NCBI RefSeq assembly: GCF_000002515.2
Contig: NC_006042.1
Coordinates: 62,001-126,000, forward strand
Reading direction: 5' to 3'
Source: Kluyveromyces lactis
Lineage: Eukaryota; Ascomycota; Saccharomycetes; Saccharomycetales; Saccharomycetaceae
Length of the DNA: 64,000 bases
Made by a program: the position numbers and the translations under genes. Below, piece by piece: positions 19,734 through 28,771 of this stretch. Numbering within the stretch: position 1 is the first letter of the stretch; every line of letters begins with the position of its first letter. The notes beneath the pieces are model-generated. The model saw only the letters and a list, made by a program, of their open reading frames with translations. It did no database searches and was not told the origin of the DNA.

Positions 19734-21035
19734 ATGTATCCAGGTCGTGCCAAACCAACATATAACAACCAGCAAGCTCAACAGGCTCAAAGCCAAGTTG
19801 GATATCAAACTGGCTACTCGAATGCTCAGCCTCAACAGCAGTATTATACGGCTCCTCAACAACAAAATGTCAGTGGTTCGTCAATGTCCTTCCAACACCA
19901 GTTCTACCCTCCTCCTAACCAAAGCCCGCCACAATATAACACTGGTCAGTACGCCAGACCTGCTGCCCCACCTCCAGGCCAACAGAATTACAGAAATGAT
20001 ATTCAACAGAATCATGCTTCAGGTACTGTGAATGGTCCTTCTGGGTACCAACAGCCACAGGCTATGTATAAACCTCCTTCTCAGGTTCAGCACACTGGGC
20101 CAAACAACCAAGTTGCGTACCAATACTCCCAGTGTACTGGTAGACGCAAAGCTCTATTAATTGGTATTAATTATTTTGGTTCTGCGAACGAATTGCGTGG
20201 TTGTATCAATGACTCCCATAACATGTTCAATTTCTTGACTCAAAGGTATGGTTACAAAGCCGAGGATATAGTTATGCTAAATGATGATACTACCGACCCT
20301 GTGAGAGTTCCTACGAAAGCCAATATGCTGAGGGCTATGCAATGGTTAGTTAAGGACGCAAGACCTAATGATGCATTGTTTTTCCATTATTCTGGCCATG
20401 GTGGACAAACGGAAGATCTTGACGGTGATGAAGAGGATGGAATGGATGACGTTATATACCCTGTTGACTTCCAAATGGCTGGTCATATTGTTGATGATGA
20501 TATGCATGCGATCATGGTTTCTCCTTTGCAGCCCGGTGTGAGATTAACTGCATTATTTGATTCGTGCCATTCTGGTACAGTATTAGATTTGCCATACACT
20601 TACTCGACAAAAGGTGTGATAAAAGAACCTAACATGTGGAAGGACGTTGGTTCTAGTGGTTTACAGGCTGCTATGGCATACGCTACTGGTAATACAACCA
20701 GTTTGGTCAGTTCTTTAGGAAATGTATTCACCACCATCACCAAGTCCAATAATAACGTCGACAGAGAAAGAGTTAAGCAAATAAAATTCTCGCCAGCTGA
20801 TGTCATCATGTTTAGTGGTTCAAAAGATAATCAAACGTCGGCTGATGCTACTGAAAATGGTCAAAACACTGGTGCAATGTCCTGGGCTTTCTTAACAGTA
20901 CTATCAAAACAACCTCAACAGTCCTACTTAAGCTTATTGCAAAATATGAGAGCCGAGTTAAGTAGCAAATACACTCAAAAGCCCCAATTATCTTGTTCGC
21001 ATGAAATCGATACCAATCTTCAGTTCCTACTATGA
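19734..21035 (+). CDS. MCA1: Metacaspase
   Basis: This is a Ca2+-dependent cysteine protease that cleaves after Arg or Lys and is linked to stress-induced death and aggregate clearance. The start at 19734 gives 433 aa beginning MYPGRAKPTYNNQQ, matching the MYPG start of S. cerevisiae Mca1 (432 aa). An upstream in-frame ATG at 19665 would add 23 residues. Residues 1-130 form a Gln/Pro/Tyr-rich, prion-like prodomain. The p20 caspase fold begins at about CTGRRKALLIGINY. The catalytic dyad is His222 (YSGHGGQTED) and Cys278 (FDSCHSGT). Acidic residues in DLDGDEEDGMDD fit the Ca2+-binding region. The p10 end is complete. Confidence 0.95.
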   Translation: MYPGRAKPTYNNQQAQQAQSQVGYQTGYSNAQPQQQYYTAPQQQNVSGSSMSFQHQFYPPPNQSPPQYNTGQYARPAAPPPGQQNYRNDIQQNHASGTVNGPSGYQQPQAMYKPPSQVQHTGPNNQVAYQYSQCTGRRKALLIGINYFGSANELRGCINDSHNMFNFLTQRYGYKAEDIVMLNDDTTDPVRVPTKANMLRAMQWLVKDARPNDALFFHYSGHGGQTEDLDGDEEDGMDDVIYPVDFQMAGHIVDDDMHAIMVSPLQPGVRLTALFDSCHSGTVLDLPYTYSTKGVIKEPNMWKDVGSSGLQAAMAYATGNTTSLVSSLGNVFTTITKSNNNVDRERVKQIKFSPADVIMFSGSKDNQTSADATENGQNTGAMSWAFLTVLSKQPQQSYLSLLQNMRAELSSKYTQKPQLSCSHEIDTNLQFLL

Positions 21036-21325
21036 TATTGGAGTCTTAATCTTATTGCAATCAAGTATACGATGGTATTATAACGTGCTTTCTTTAAAAG
21101 ATTATATAAGAATATCCAAACATAAACCTACATATAATCAATTCAGTTTCTGTTTAAGATGCTAATATAATTTAGAAGTCATGGGGGTCATTTTGTTATG
21201 AGGACACTCCAGATGAAACATTTTAATCTTTTCCAGCCGATAAGTTTTAATATGTACTTGAAATACAAGAATGAAAAAGGCAAGCAGTGGACAACAGAAA
21301 AAAATAAGTCTCGTATCTACATCAG

Positions 21326-22729
21326 TTAAGCTTCAGTTGGGACAGCGGCATCAGCGGCAGCAGCGTCCTCCTTTTCCTTTTGTTCCTTCAATTTTTTGGC
21401 TTCAATTTCTTCCTTAACTTTCTGTTCTTTAGCTTCGTACTCTAAGTTAAGTTTCTTGAGCTGTTCTTCAGCTTCTGCAATGTTCTTTTCAGTAGCTTCT
21501 GGTTGCTTGGCAGTCAAGTCCTCATGCTTAGCCTTCAACTGTTCAACAGTGGCTGGAACATCGCCCTTGGATAATGGTACTCTGATATCTAATTCGGCCA
21601 ACAAGGCGATCATGGATGGCTCTAGAGAGAACTTTGTAGATTGCGCCTTCTTCTTGTGTTTCTTTGATTTGGAAGCGGTTGAAGCGGAGAAGAATCCTTC
21701 TCTTTCCTTAACGATTGGCACTAACCCTTCAGAATCAACAGTCTTAGTTGGGGTGGCAGTTTGTTGAGATGTGCTACCGAAATCGATACCCAAGACGTTC
21801 TTCACTGGCTTAACGTAAGTTGGATCCAAAACAGTCAACATATTCTCAATGGATTCCAATTCGAAGGTGAAAGCAGGCTGTTTGGCATGGTTTAGTCTTT
21901 CTTGTAGCTTGCCCACTTTTTCTTCCTTATCTTCTAAGATCTTGGATAGTTTTTCGTCTTCTTCACGTTTCAAACGCTGCTCATCCAACTTCTTCTTGAA
22001 TGACTTGAATTCGTTGTCGAAATCACCTCTGATCTTCCTAATTTGAGTGTAGATTTCGTCACGCTTGTTGTACAAGGCAGAACGCTTAGTGATTAAAGTC
22101 TTTCTCTTGTCGTAAACAACTTGGTTCTTAGAGTTTAAGTTATTGATCTGACCTTGGATAGTTTCGAACTTTGCGGCAACCTCCTTCGGGTTAGAAGCGT
22201 TCAATTCCTTCTTCAAAGCATCAATTTGTTCTTTCTCTTCTTCGATAGATTTTCTAATTGGTTCCACAACTTGGAAATCTTTGGACAATTTGTGCAAACT
22301 TTGCATTTCCTTGACTCTTAACCTTTCCTCCACCAAGGATAAGTCACCAGAAGCGATTTCATCGTCAATTTCAGCCAATCTTTGCTTGATTTGACCAACA
22401 TTTTGGAACTTCTTGTTCTTACCGACCAAATCGTTGATCTCACCAGATTTACGTTTGATTTGAGCATCCAAGAACTTAATCTGGTCATGGATTTGTTGTC
22501 TCTTAGCCTTCAAGTCCGATTGAGTTTTGATCACTTCCTTCAATTCACCTTGCAGCTTTTCCTTTGAATTCTTAGCATCTTTGGAGAAATCGGTATTATC
22601 AATTTGTTGCTTGATCAATGATAATTCTTGATCAATCTTCTTCAACTGAACATTCAATGGCTCTAGCTTCTTGTCTCTGACAGTAACATCAGGTTTCTGA
22701 ATATGTTGTTTTGGTCTAGCAGTGGACAT
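21326..22729 (-). CDS. BFR1: mRNP-associated coiled-coil protein Bfr1
   Basis: Bfr1 is found on polysomes and ER-bound mRNPs with Scp160 and affects secretion and nuclear segregation (brefeldin A resistance factor). The product is 467 aa (S. cerevisiae 470). It is strongly charged, with long coiled-coil stretches of Lys, Glu, Gln and Leu over residues 1-280. A short conserved island follows (MLTVLDPTYVKPVKNVLGIDFGS), and the C-terminal region has a KKHKKKAQSTKFSLEPSM segment and an Ala/Lys/Glu-rich tail. Codon use is biased to preferred yeast codons (TTG, AAG), as expected for an abundant protein. Confidence 0.93.
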   Translation of the reverse strand: MSTARPKQHIQKPDVTVRDKKLEPLNVQLKKIDQELSLIKQQIDNTDFSKDAKNSKEKLQGELKEVIKTQSDLKAKRQQIHDQIKFLDAQIKRKSGEINDLVGKNKKFQNVGQIKQRLAEIDDEIASGDLSLVEERLRVKEMQSLHKLSKDFQVVEPIRKSIEEEKEQIDALKKELNASNPKEVAAKFETIQGQINNLNSKNQVVYDKRKTLITKRSALYNKRDEIYTQIRKIRGDFDNEFKSFKKKLDEQRLKREEDEKLSKILEDKEEKVGKLQERLNHAKQPAFTFELESIENMLTVLDPTYVKPVKNVLGIDFGSTSQQTATPTKTVDSEGLVPIVKEREGFFSASTASKSKKHKKKAQSTKFSLEPSMIALLAELDIRVPLSKGDVPATVEQLKAKHEDLTAKQPEATEKNIAEAEEQLKKLNLEYEAKEQKVKEEIEAKKLKEQKEKEDAAAADAAVPTEA

Positions 22730-23632
22730 CCTTGTAATATATTATTATTCTATGGTTATTCACTTGGTCACCTGGAACTAGCAACTGAAACAAGTAACAC
22801 AAAACAGACTGGTGGAAAAGGTTACAGTTAAAAAGAAAACTTTAAGTATAGAAATGGTAACTTAATAACACTAATTGAACTGAAAAAATACTGTCTCAAT
22901 TAACGTATCTCAAACACAACCTTTGTAGATCAAGAATTTGATTCTGTTCAAGAATCTGAAATTTTTAACACGTTTGAATAATTTTTCAACGTTCAATTAA
23001 AAAAATATCGAATCTTTCCCAAAAGCTTTTTTTTTCTGGAAGACACCACGAATCTTCTTACAGATCAACAGTGCTCTCAGACGGATCGGACCTTTTGTGT
23101 GTATTATTCCCTCCGGAACATGACAAAGCTTGAGCTTCAATCTGGGTAGACAATATATTCTGGTCATTTACAAATTTTCGTTTACTACACAGCTTCTCAT
23201 CCTTCTAATTAAGTTTCCTACTCTTCCATTGTAATACGTAGGTGATCCTCAGCGACAATTTCCGGTTACTGTCGTTTGAGATTTTTCTATATTAAATAAA
23301 ACTGGGACATTTCTCTCACAGTGTGTTAGTTCATTGCAAAGCTTCAACAAATGGAATAAGAAATGGACAACAGCAGCAGCCTACTGTGTCACTATTGGTA
23401 GCATCTCGAATCGCGTGTCTTTCGTATAAAAGTTTCCATTATTTGGCCGATACCGAAATGCAAACAAAAAAAAAATTAGATTTAACGAACAATTTAAAAG
23501 AAGAAAAGTTGAGCTCATTCTGCTTTAAAGAATCTTCGAAAACCATCTTGCGGAATAAAGCTAAGCGTATGCATCCTGTAGGACGTGCAGGAATTTCAAA
23601 CTGAACCTTCACTTAGCGGACCAACAGAAGAG
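22730..23632. promoter_or_regulatory. Divergent promoter BFR1 / IDI1 with sterol element
   Basis: About 900 bp. TCGTATA, the sterol regulatory element core bound by Upc2/Ecm22, occurs at 23422-23428, about 205 bp before the IDI1 ATG, and overlaps a GTATAAAAG TATA-like sequence. A 93-codon frame here starts with GTG and overlaps the IDI1 start; I do not call it. Confidence 0.5.
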
Positions 23633-24469
23633 ATGTCAACTCAAACTTCTACCTATGCGGACCTTGTGCATTCATTAGAACAAGATGACATCTTAGAAAA
23701 GTTTCCTGAGGTCATCCCATTGAACAACAGACCAAATACACATTCTACTGAATCCTCTGGCGAAACGGATAATTTGCTAGATGGATATGATGAGGAACAA
23801 ATCAGATTGATGAATGAAAATTGTATAGTTTTGGATTGGAACGATACTGCGATTGGTGCTGGTACAAAAAAACTATGTCATTTGATGGAGAACATCAACC
23901 AAGGTCTATTACATCGCGCATTTTCTGTGTTCCTTTTTGACAGCGATGGTAAATTACTATTACAACAACGTGCCACTGAAAAGATTACTTTTGCAGATCT
24001 TTGGACCAACACATGCTGTTCACACCCTTTGTGCGTCGATGACGAACTTGGACTGAACGGCTCTTTGGAAAGTAAAATAGAGGGTGCCAGAACTGCAGCA
24101 GTTAGAAAATTGGAACATGAACTAGGTATCCCACCACAAGAGGTTGAATCTAAAGGAGAATTCCACTTTTTGAACCGTATTCATTACATGGCTCCAAGCG
24201 ATGGTGCTTGGGGAGAACACGAAATTGATTATATATTCATCTATCAATTGAGAAAAGGAGAGACTCTGACCGTCGAGCCAAGCACTAATGAAGTAAGAGA
24301 TATTGCTTGGGTATCTCAAGAAGAATTAAAGCAAATGTTCGCAGATGGTAACCTAAAATTCACTCCATGGTTCAAATTAATTTGTGACAATTATCTATTC
24401 CAATGGTGGAATCAATTAAATGATTTGAACAAAGTCGAAAATGATACCAAAATTCACAGAATGATGTAA
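23633..24469 (+). CDS. IDI1: Isopentenyl-diphosphate delta-isomerase
   Basis: This enzyme interconverts isopentenyl and dimethylallyl diphosphate in the mevalonate/ergosterol pathway. I use the ATG at 23633 (278 aa; S. cerevisiae 288). The open frame goes 16 codons further up only from a GTG. The type I isomerase (Nudix fold) signatures are all present. They include [11 protein letters not shown], the catalytic cysteine region TNTCCSHPL (Cys129 aligns with the E. coli active Cys), a Nudix-like RKLEHELGI helix, and the metal/acid site WGEHEIDY with Glu195 and Glu197. The C-terminal [14 protein letters not shown] is also conserved. The upstream sterol element suggests sterol-responsive control. 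Confidence 0.97.
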   Translation: MSTQTSTYADLVHSLEQDDILEKFPEVIPLNNRPNTHSTESSGETDNLLDGYDEEQIRLMNENCIVLDWNDTAIGAGTKKLCHLMENINQGLLHRAFSVFLFDSDGKLLLQQRATEKITFADLWTNTCCSHPLCVDDELGLNGSLESKIEGARTAAVRKLEHELGIPPQEVESKGEFHFLNRIHYMAPSDGAWGEHEIDYIFIYQLRKGETLTVEPSTNEVRDIAWVSQEELKQMFADGNLKFTPWFKLICDNYLFQWWNQLNDLNKVENDTKIHRMM

Positions 24470-24694
24470 AAACAAAACAAAAGTTGAATTCCGGAAACAT
24501 TGTACATTGACTCATCTATTGAATGAGATATTCCCTATTAAACGAAAAGTTCACCTGGCAGATATTCCCTTTCCGCTTCTCTACACCTAATGATTGCAAT
24601 TAATTTTGGTTTATTCTATTTACATGAATAATATTTCAGAAAAATGTCCAGTAATCCAGTATATATCTATATGTATAGTGCAAAACTCTTTCTT

Positions 24695-25897
24695 TCAATT
24701 TAAGAAACCATTAATTAGTAGAGCAGTAGCAACACTAACGTTCAATGAGTCAATAGTGTTTCGTCCCTCGGTTGGGTCTCTCCCAAAAGGAATCTCTACA
24801 GTGAAATCACTTCTGTTCAGTAGGTTTGTTCTAACACCGTTTCCTTCATTACCAACAACCAAAACTACTGGTAGCTCGTTCAGCATGCCACTTAATTCAT
24901 TCATTGTTAAGTGATTTCCTTTCTGTGAAATGCTCATATGTGAAGTAACAAACATCCATCCTCCATCCTGTTTGGATTTTTCAAAGAACTGCAAGGGTTT
25001 AGCGGTGGTAAATATAGGTAATAGTTCCATTGTACCACTACTGACTTTTGAGACCACTGGAGACAATGGCGCACAATTCTTGTGTGAGAGAACCATAAAA
25101 TCCGCTCCTAAGAAATATGCACTTCTGATGATGGCACCGACGTTATGAGGGTCGACAACTTCATCTAAGTATATTCCCAGTGGGTTTTTCTTATTATCAT
25201 TAGTCATGAACTTCTCTCTAGTGTTTACTGCTTGATCATAATCAATTTCGCTCTTGTCGAATGTACATGCTTCATGGTTTACCAACCCAAGATGAGATAA
25301 TTCAGGAGGCTGGAGTGGTTTACATTCGAGAACCACATTATTATGCACAGCATAATTAGTGTATAGATTAAGCCTATGTTTATCTACCTCTTCAGTCTGA
25401 ATATTATTTTTCGAACACAACGATTGAATCTGTGTATTCAATGGTCCGTAATGATGCAACTTTACGAAATATTCTCTCTTCTTCGCAGTTAAGGCACTAA
25501 TTACACTGTTGGTACCAAAAACGTAATCAACCAACGGGTTAGGCTTTAAACCTTGTAAAGGGTGCATTTTAGTATACTCTGACCTATGACTTCTAAACTG
25601 TTCCCTTTTGGACGATTCTTCTTGTTTGATCCGATCGTAATACTTTTTCTTCTTATCGAATGGGTCACTTCCTCCGTTATTCAGCCTTGCATTTTTTTCT
25701 CTTGCATGAACATGTGCGTAATTTTTCCTGAACCATTTATCTTTATCCATTCCATCTTTCTCCCAAGCCTTAGTCCTCTTATGCACTGGAAAGTTCCGAT
25801 CGAACGTTACTTTTCTGTCCTTAATATACGATTCGTTAGGCACTTTGACCGCAGAACGAATCTTGTTCGAATAACTTCTTGTGATGTTTCTGAGCAT
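24695..25897 (-). CDS. MRM1: Mitochondrial 21S rRNA ribose 2'-O-methyltransferase
   Basis: This SpoU-family (SPOUT) methyltransferase modifies a conserved guanosine in the peptidyl-transferase centre of the mitochondrial large rRNA (also known as PET56). The product is 400 aa. It has an Arg/Ser-rich mitochondrial presequence (LRNITRSYSNKIRSAVK) and a charged linker. An N-terminal RNA-binding region starts with VFGTNSVISALTAKKREYF. The three SpoU motifs are LDEVVDPHNVGAIIRSA, VVGNEGNGVR and IPFGRDPTEGRNTIDSLNVSVA. It is divergent from HIS3 as in S. cerevisiae, the well-known PET56-HIS3 arrangement. Confidence 0.97.
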   Translation of the reverse strand: MLRNITRSYSNKIRSAVKVPNESYIKDRKVTFDRNFPVHKRTKAWEKDGMDKDKWFRKNYAHVHAREKNARLNNGGSDPFDKKKKYYDRIKQEESSKREQFRSHRSEYTKMHPLQGLKPNPLVDYVFGTNSVISALTAKKREYFVKLHHYGPLNTQIQSLCSKNNIQTEEVDKHRLNLYTNYAVHNNVVLECKPLQPPELSHLGLVNHEACTFDKSEIDYDQAVNTREKFMTNDNKKNPLGIYLDEVVDPHNVGAIIRSAYFLGADFMVLSHKNCAPLSPVVSKVSSGTMELLPIFTTAKPLQFFEKSKQDGGWMFVTSHMSISQKGNHLTMNELSGMLNELPVVLVVGNEGNGVRTNLLNRSDFTVEIPFGRDPTEGRNTIDSLNVSVATALLINGFLN

Positions 25898-26261
25898 GCT
25901 ATACTACCAATGGTTTTACTTTATTTGAGTCTGCTATGCTCTTGTTAACAGATAATGTATCTTTTATTCCATGCCTCTCAGCTCATCTCATCTCGGCAAT
26001 TTTTTGTTATCAAATAGCTTAATCTGAAAAATTTCAGAAAGTCAAGTTTCAAGCTTTTCTTTATTTGTAAAATATTCCAGAAGATGATTCATTTCTTTAT
26101 CGTAGTAGATTGACAGAAGCGTAAAGGTATATTGGAAGAAGAAAGAAAGTAACTGGCCTCAACATTAGTTTGTGTACTTATAAGAAGCCTAAAAGTTGCT
26201 ACCATCGTTCATATTTGGCACATTTTGTAAGAATTCCTCGAGAAAGAACTGTCAACCAAAA
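25898..26261. promoter_or_regulatory. MRM1 / HIS3 divergent promoter
   Basis: This 364-bp region contains overlapping PAC-type cores at 25980-25992 (AGCTCATCTCATC, i.e. GATGAG twice and GATGAGCT once in the MRM1 direction), about 85 bp before the MRM1 ATG. A TGATTCA at 26095-26101, one base from the Gcn4 consensus TGACTCA, lies about 165 bp before the HIS3 ATG. Confidence 0.5.
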
Positions 26262-26927
26262 ATGACTTATCCGGAAAGAAAAGCTTTTGTTTCTAGAATA
26301 ACGAATGAAACCAAGATTCAAATTGCCATTTCATTGAATGGTGGACCAATTTCTATTGAGAACTCTATTTTACAAAGGGAGGAATCCGATGCTGCTAAGC
26401 AGGTAACTGGATCCCAAATCATTGATATTCAGACAGGCGTTGGGTTTTTAGATCACATGATTCATGCTCTTGCGAAGCATTCAGGCTGGTCTTTGATTGT
26501 TGAATGTATTGGAGATTTGCATATCGATGACCATCATACCACCGAGGATTGTGGTATTGCTCTTGGCCAAGCCTTTAAGGAAGCTTTGGGTCATGTTCGT
26601 GGTGTGAAAAGATTTGGTTCAGGATATGCACCATTAGACGAAGCTTTATCACGTGCTGTTGTGGATCTATCCAATAGACCATACGCAGTAATAGAGTTGG
26701 GGTTGAAGAGGGAAAAGATCGGTGACCTTTCATGCGAGATGATACCTCATTTCTTGGAGTCCTTTGCTGAAGCCGCGAGAATAACTTTGCACGTTGATTG
26801 TTTGAGAGGCTTTAACGACCATCACAGAAGTGAATCTGCATTCAAAGCACTTGCCATTGCAATCAAAGAGGCTATTTCAAGCAACGGAACCAACGACGTT
26901 CCTTCTACTAAGGGTGTTCTAATGTAA
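26262..26927 (+). CDS. HIS3: Imidazoleglycerol-phosphate dehydratase
   Basis: This enzyme catalyses the sixth step of histidine synthesis, a Mn-dependent dehydration of IGP to imidazole acetol phosphate. The ATG at 26262 gives 221 aa (S. cerevisiae 220); the open frame 22 codons further up begins at a TTG. The two pseudo-symmetric metal-binding motifs are present: [10 protein letters not shown] at 87-96 and DHHRSE at 186-191. [16 protein letters not shown] is also present, and the C-terminus [12 protein letters not shown] is identical to the S. cerevisiae enzyme. Confidence 0.98.
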   Translation: MTYPERKAFVSRITNETKIQIAISLNGGPISIENSILQREESDAAKQVTGSQIIDIQTGVGFLDHMIHALAKHSGWSLIVECIGDLHIDDHHTTEDCGIALGQAFKEALGHVRGVKRFGSGYAPLDEALSRAVVDLSNRPYAVIELGLKREKIGDLSCEMIPHFLESFAEAARITLHVDCLRGFNDHHRSESAFKALAIAIKEAISSNGTNDVPSTKGVLM

Positions 26928-27151
26928 AATTCCTTTTCAAGAAAGGAGTGGACTCTCATTGCATATGCGCGACATTCATTTTAAGTTTACATCAAATATA
27001 TATTCATCCATTTTGTTCCATTTAAGTTACGAGCACGGCCCTTAACCGCTTGACGCACAGCTCCGTCTTCCGCGTAACATGACTGTATTTATTACGTTTT
27101 ATTTACAAGTGACTTCTAGCTATGGTTGTGTAATACCTACCATATATCAAC

Positions 27152-28210
27152 TTACATGGTTGTCTTTAATAAGTTTAGGAACTCTTCACTTTGAGATCTA
27201 GATTCTTCGGCGGTGACAGATCTTACAGTTTTTCTTGAAGAGTTTCTGGAATCGGATCTGGTATAATGTGATCTGCTTTGACCTAAGCCGATCTTCTGAG
27301 CAAAACTGAAGTCATTTCTTGGTTCTACTAAAGATGCAGACAATGTTACATTACCCCCTTCTACCTTTGGATCTTCAATGGCAAATGGTAAAACTTCTTG
27401 TCTGACAAAATCACCCATGTTGTATTGTAGAGCACGAGGATTACGGCCCACAGATTTAGCTTCAGCGATGAAACCACCAACAGCGACTGCGCGATCAGGT
27501 CCCTGGACAGATAAAACTCTGCCTGGCACAACGTGCTTTTGTTTTACACCATTTGGAGATTGTCTAAGTCTACCTTTCAAGTTGTAAGTTAGACCACCGG
27601 TGCCCACAATGTGCCACTCCGAGTTAGCTGCTGTATTAATATTCAACTTTCCCATCTTTTCATGTAAGAATTCAGTAGCTAAAGCCTTCAAAGGTCTGGT
27701 GTTTTCATTTCTAACACCAGCAATGGAATCCGGGTGTTTCTCTAACAGCCACTTCTTGAATTCTGATCTGTGTTGGTCAATTTCTTTCAACTTTCTTGTC
27801 TTTTCAGAAGGCGCAGTGTTATGAGCAATGTTCACAGCATTGCTGAATGGCGCGTATTTTCCGGCCCTCTTGGTTTTCCCATTGAATAGAGGATTGGATT
27901 CTTCTTCAACGTAACGAGGGGCTAACCCCATTTCTTGGAATCTGATTCTGTTCCACTGGTATTGACCCATTGGTTCAAAAGTCGTTAGTCTTTGTTGGGT
28001 GTCCAAATCGTTGTAAACCAAATATCTGGTCTTGATTTTCGATGGAATGCTTGCCTTCAAACCCCATTCCTGACGATATAAGGAGGATGGCTTGGTCTCA
28101 ATCACTTGATGAGTTGGATGAGAAGAGTTACCTGGACGAAACAATGGCTTGTCCGTCTTTGCCACTTGTGCTATCCTGGAATTTTTTAACAAATTAGATA
28201 TATGGGACAT
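27152..28210 (-). CDS. MRP51: Mitochondrial small ribosomal subunit protein Mrp51
   Basis: This is a mitoribosomal small-subunit protein (bS1m-like) needed to translate mitochondrial mRNAs, with genetic links to COX2 and COX3 leaders. The product is 352 aa (S. cerevisiae 344). The conserved N-terminus contains LLKNSRIAQV, then EWGLKASIPSKIKTRYLVYNDLDT and TTFEPMGQYQWNRIRFQEMG. The centre has the TGGLTYNLKGRLRQSPNG and VPGRVLS blocks. Overall it is basic, as expected for a ribosomal protein. In S. cerevisiae this gene belongs to the other WGD track (YPL118W), next to DBP1. Confidence 0.93.
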   Translation of the reverse strand: MSHISNLLKNSRIAQVAKTDKPLFRPGNSSHPTHQVIETKPSSLYRQEWGLKASIPSKIKTRYLVYNDLDTQQRLTTFEPMGQYQWNRIRFQEMGLAPRYVEEESNPLFNGKTKRAGKYAPFSNAVNIAHNTAPSEKTRKLKEIDQHRSEFKKWLLEKHPDSIAGVRNENTRPLKALATEFLHEKMGKLNINTAANSEWHIVGTGGLTYNLKGRLRQSPNGVKQKHVVPGRVLSVQGPDRAVAVGGFIAEAKSVGRNPRALQYNMGDFVRQEVLPFAIEDPKVEGGNVTLSASLVEPRNDFSFAQKIGLGQSRSHYTRSDSRNSSRKTVRSVTAEESRSQSEEFLNLLKTTM

Positions 28211-28771
28211 AGCTTTCTATTTCGAATTGTGAATTCAGTAAGTATATCTGTCTTCAAGCTAAGGACTAACAGCCCAGTTTAAACCCAAAAAGTGAATTAT
28301 CTATTCAACGAATTGCTGATAGTTTTGGAACCTTGTCACAATAGTCGACGATAGGAACTAATTTAGCTCTTCAGTCAAAATCAGTAGCTGAGCTGTGTTT
28401 AAGATTTATCGAATTGAATGCTATTCAATGATATCGAAATTTTTTTATCATTAGAAACGTAACATTTTACCCGGACTTGCGACAGACCATTGATGAAAGT
28501 GTCACATTTAGTACTCATTTTAAAGGAAGAATGGTTTCTTAAGTGATGCTAATATTTAAAACGAGATCAGCACCAGTATAACATAAGTCTTCTATGAGGG
28601 GTTTCCCATAATCAGAAATCGGTGTTGAGTTTAAATTTTTTTTTCAATTGCATTATTTATTATATTGTTTACTACAGAAAACTATTCATTTTTTCGTAAT
28701 AATTTCATATCAACAGTTCCTTGGTTTAGTCGATACTGTATGAGAACCTCAGTTTCGTAGAAATGTTTGTA
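28211..28771. other. Intergenic region MRP51 promoter to permease 3' end
   Basis: About 560 bp, with a perfect Reb1 site TTACCCGG at 28467-28474, roughly 260 bp upstream of MRP51. The remainder is AT-rich with T-runs and should hold the permease poly(A) region. No gene is seen. Confidence 0.5.

Noticed and set aside
23323-23604. 93-codon frame upstream of IDI1
   Set aside because: Starts at GTG and covers the TATA/sterol element of IDI1.
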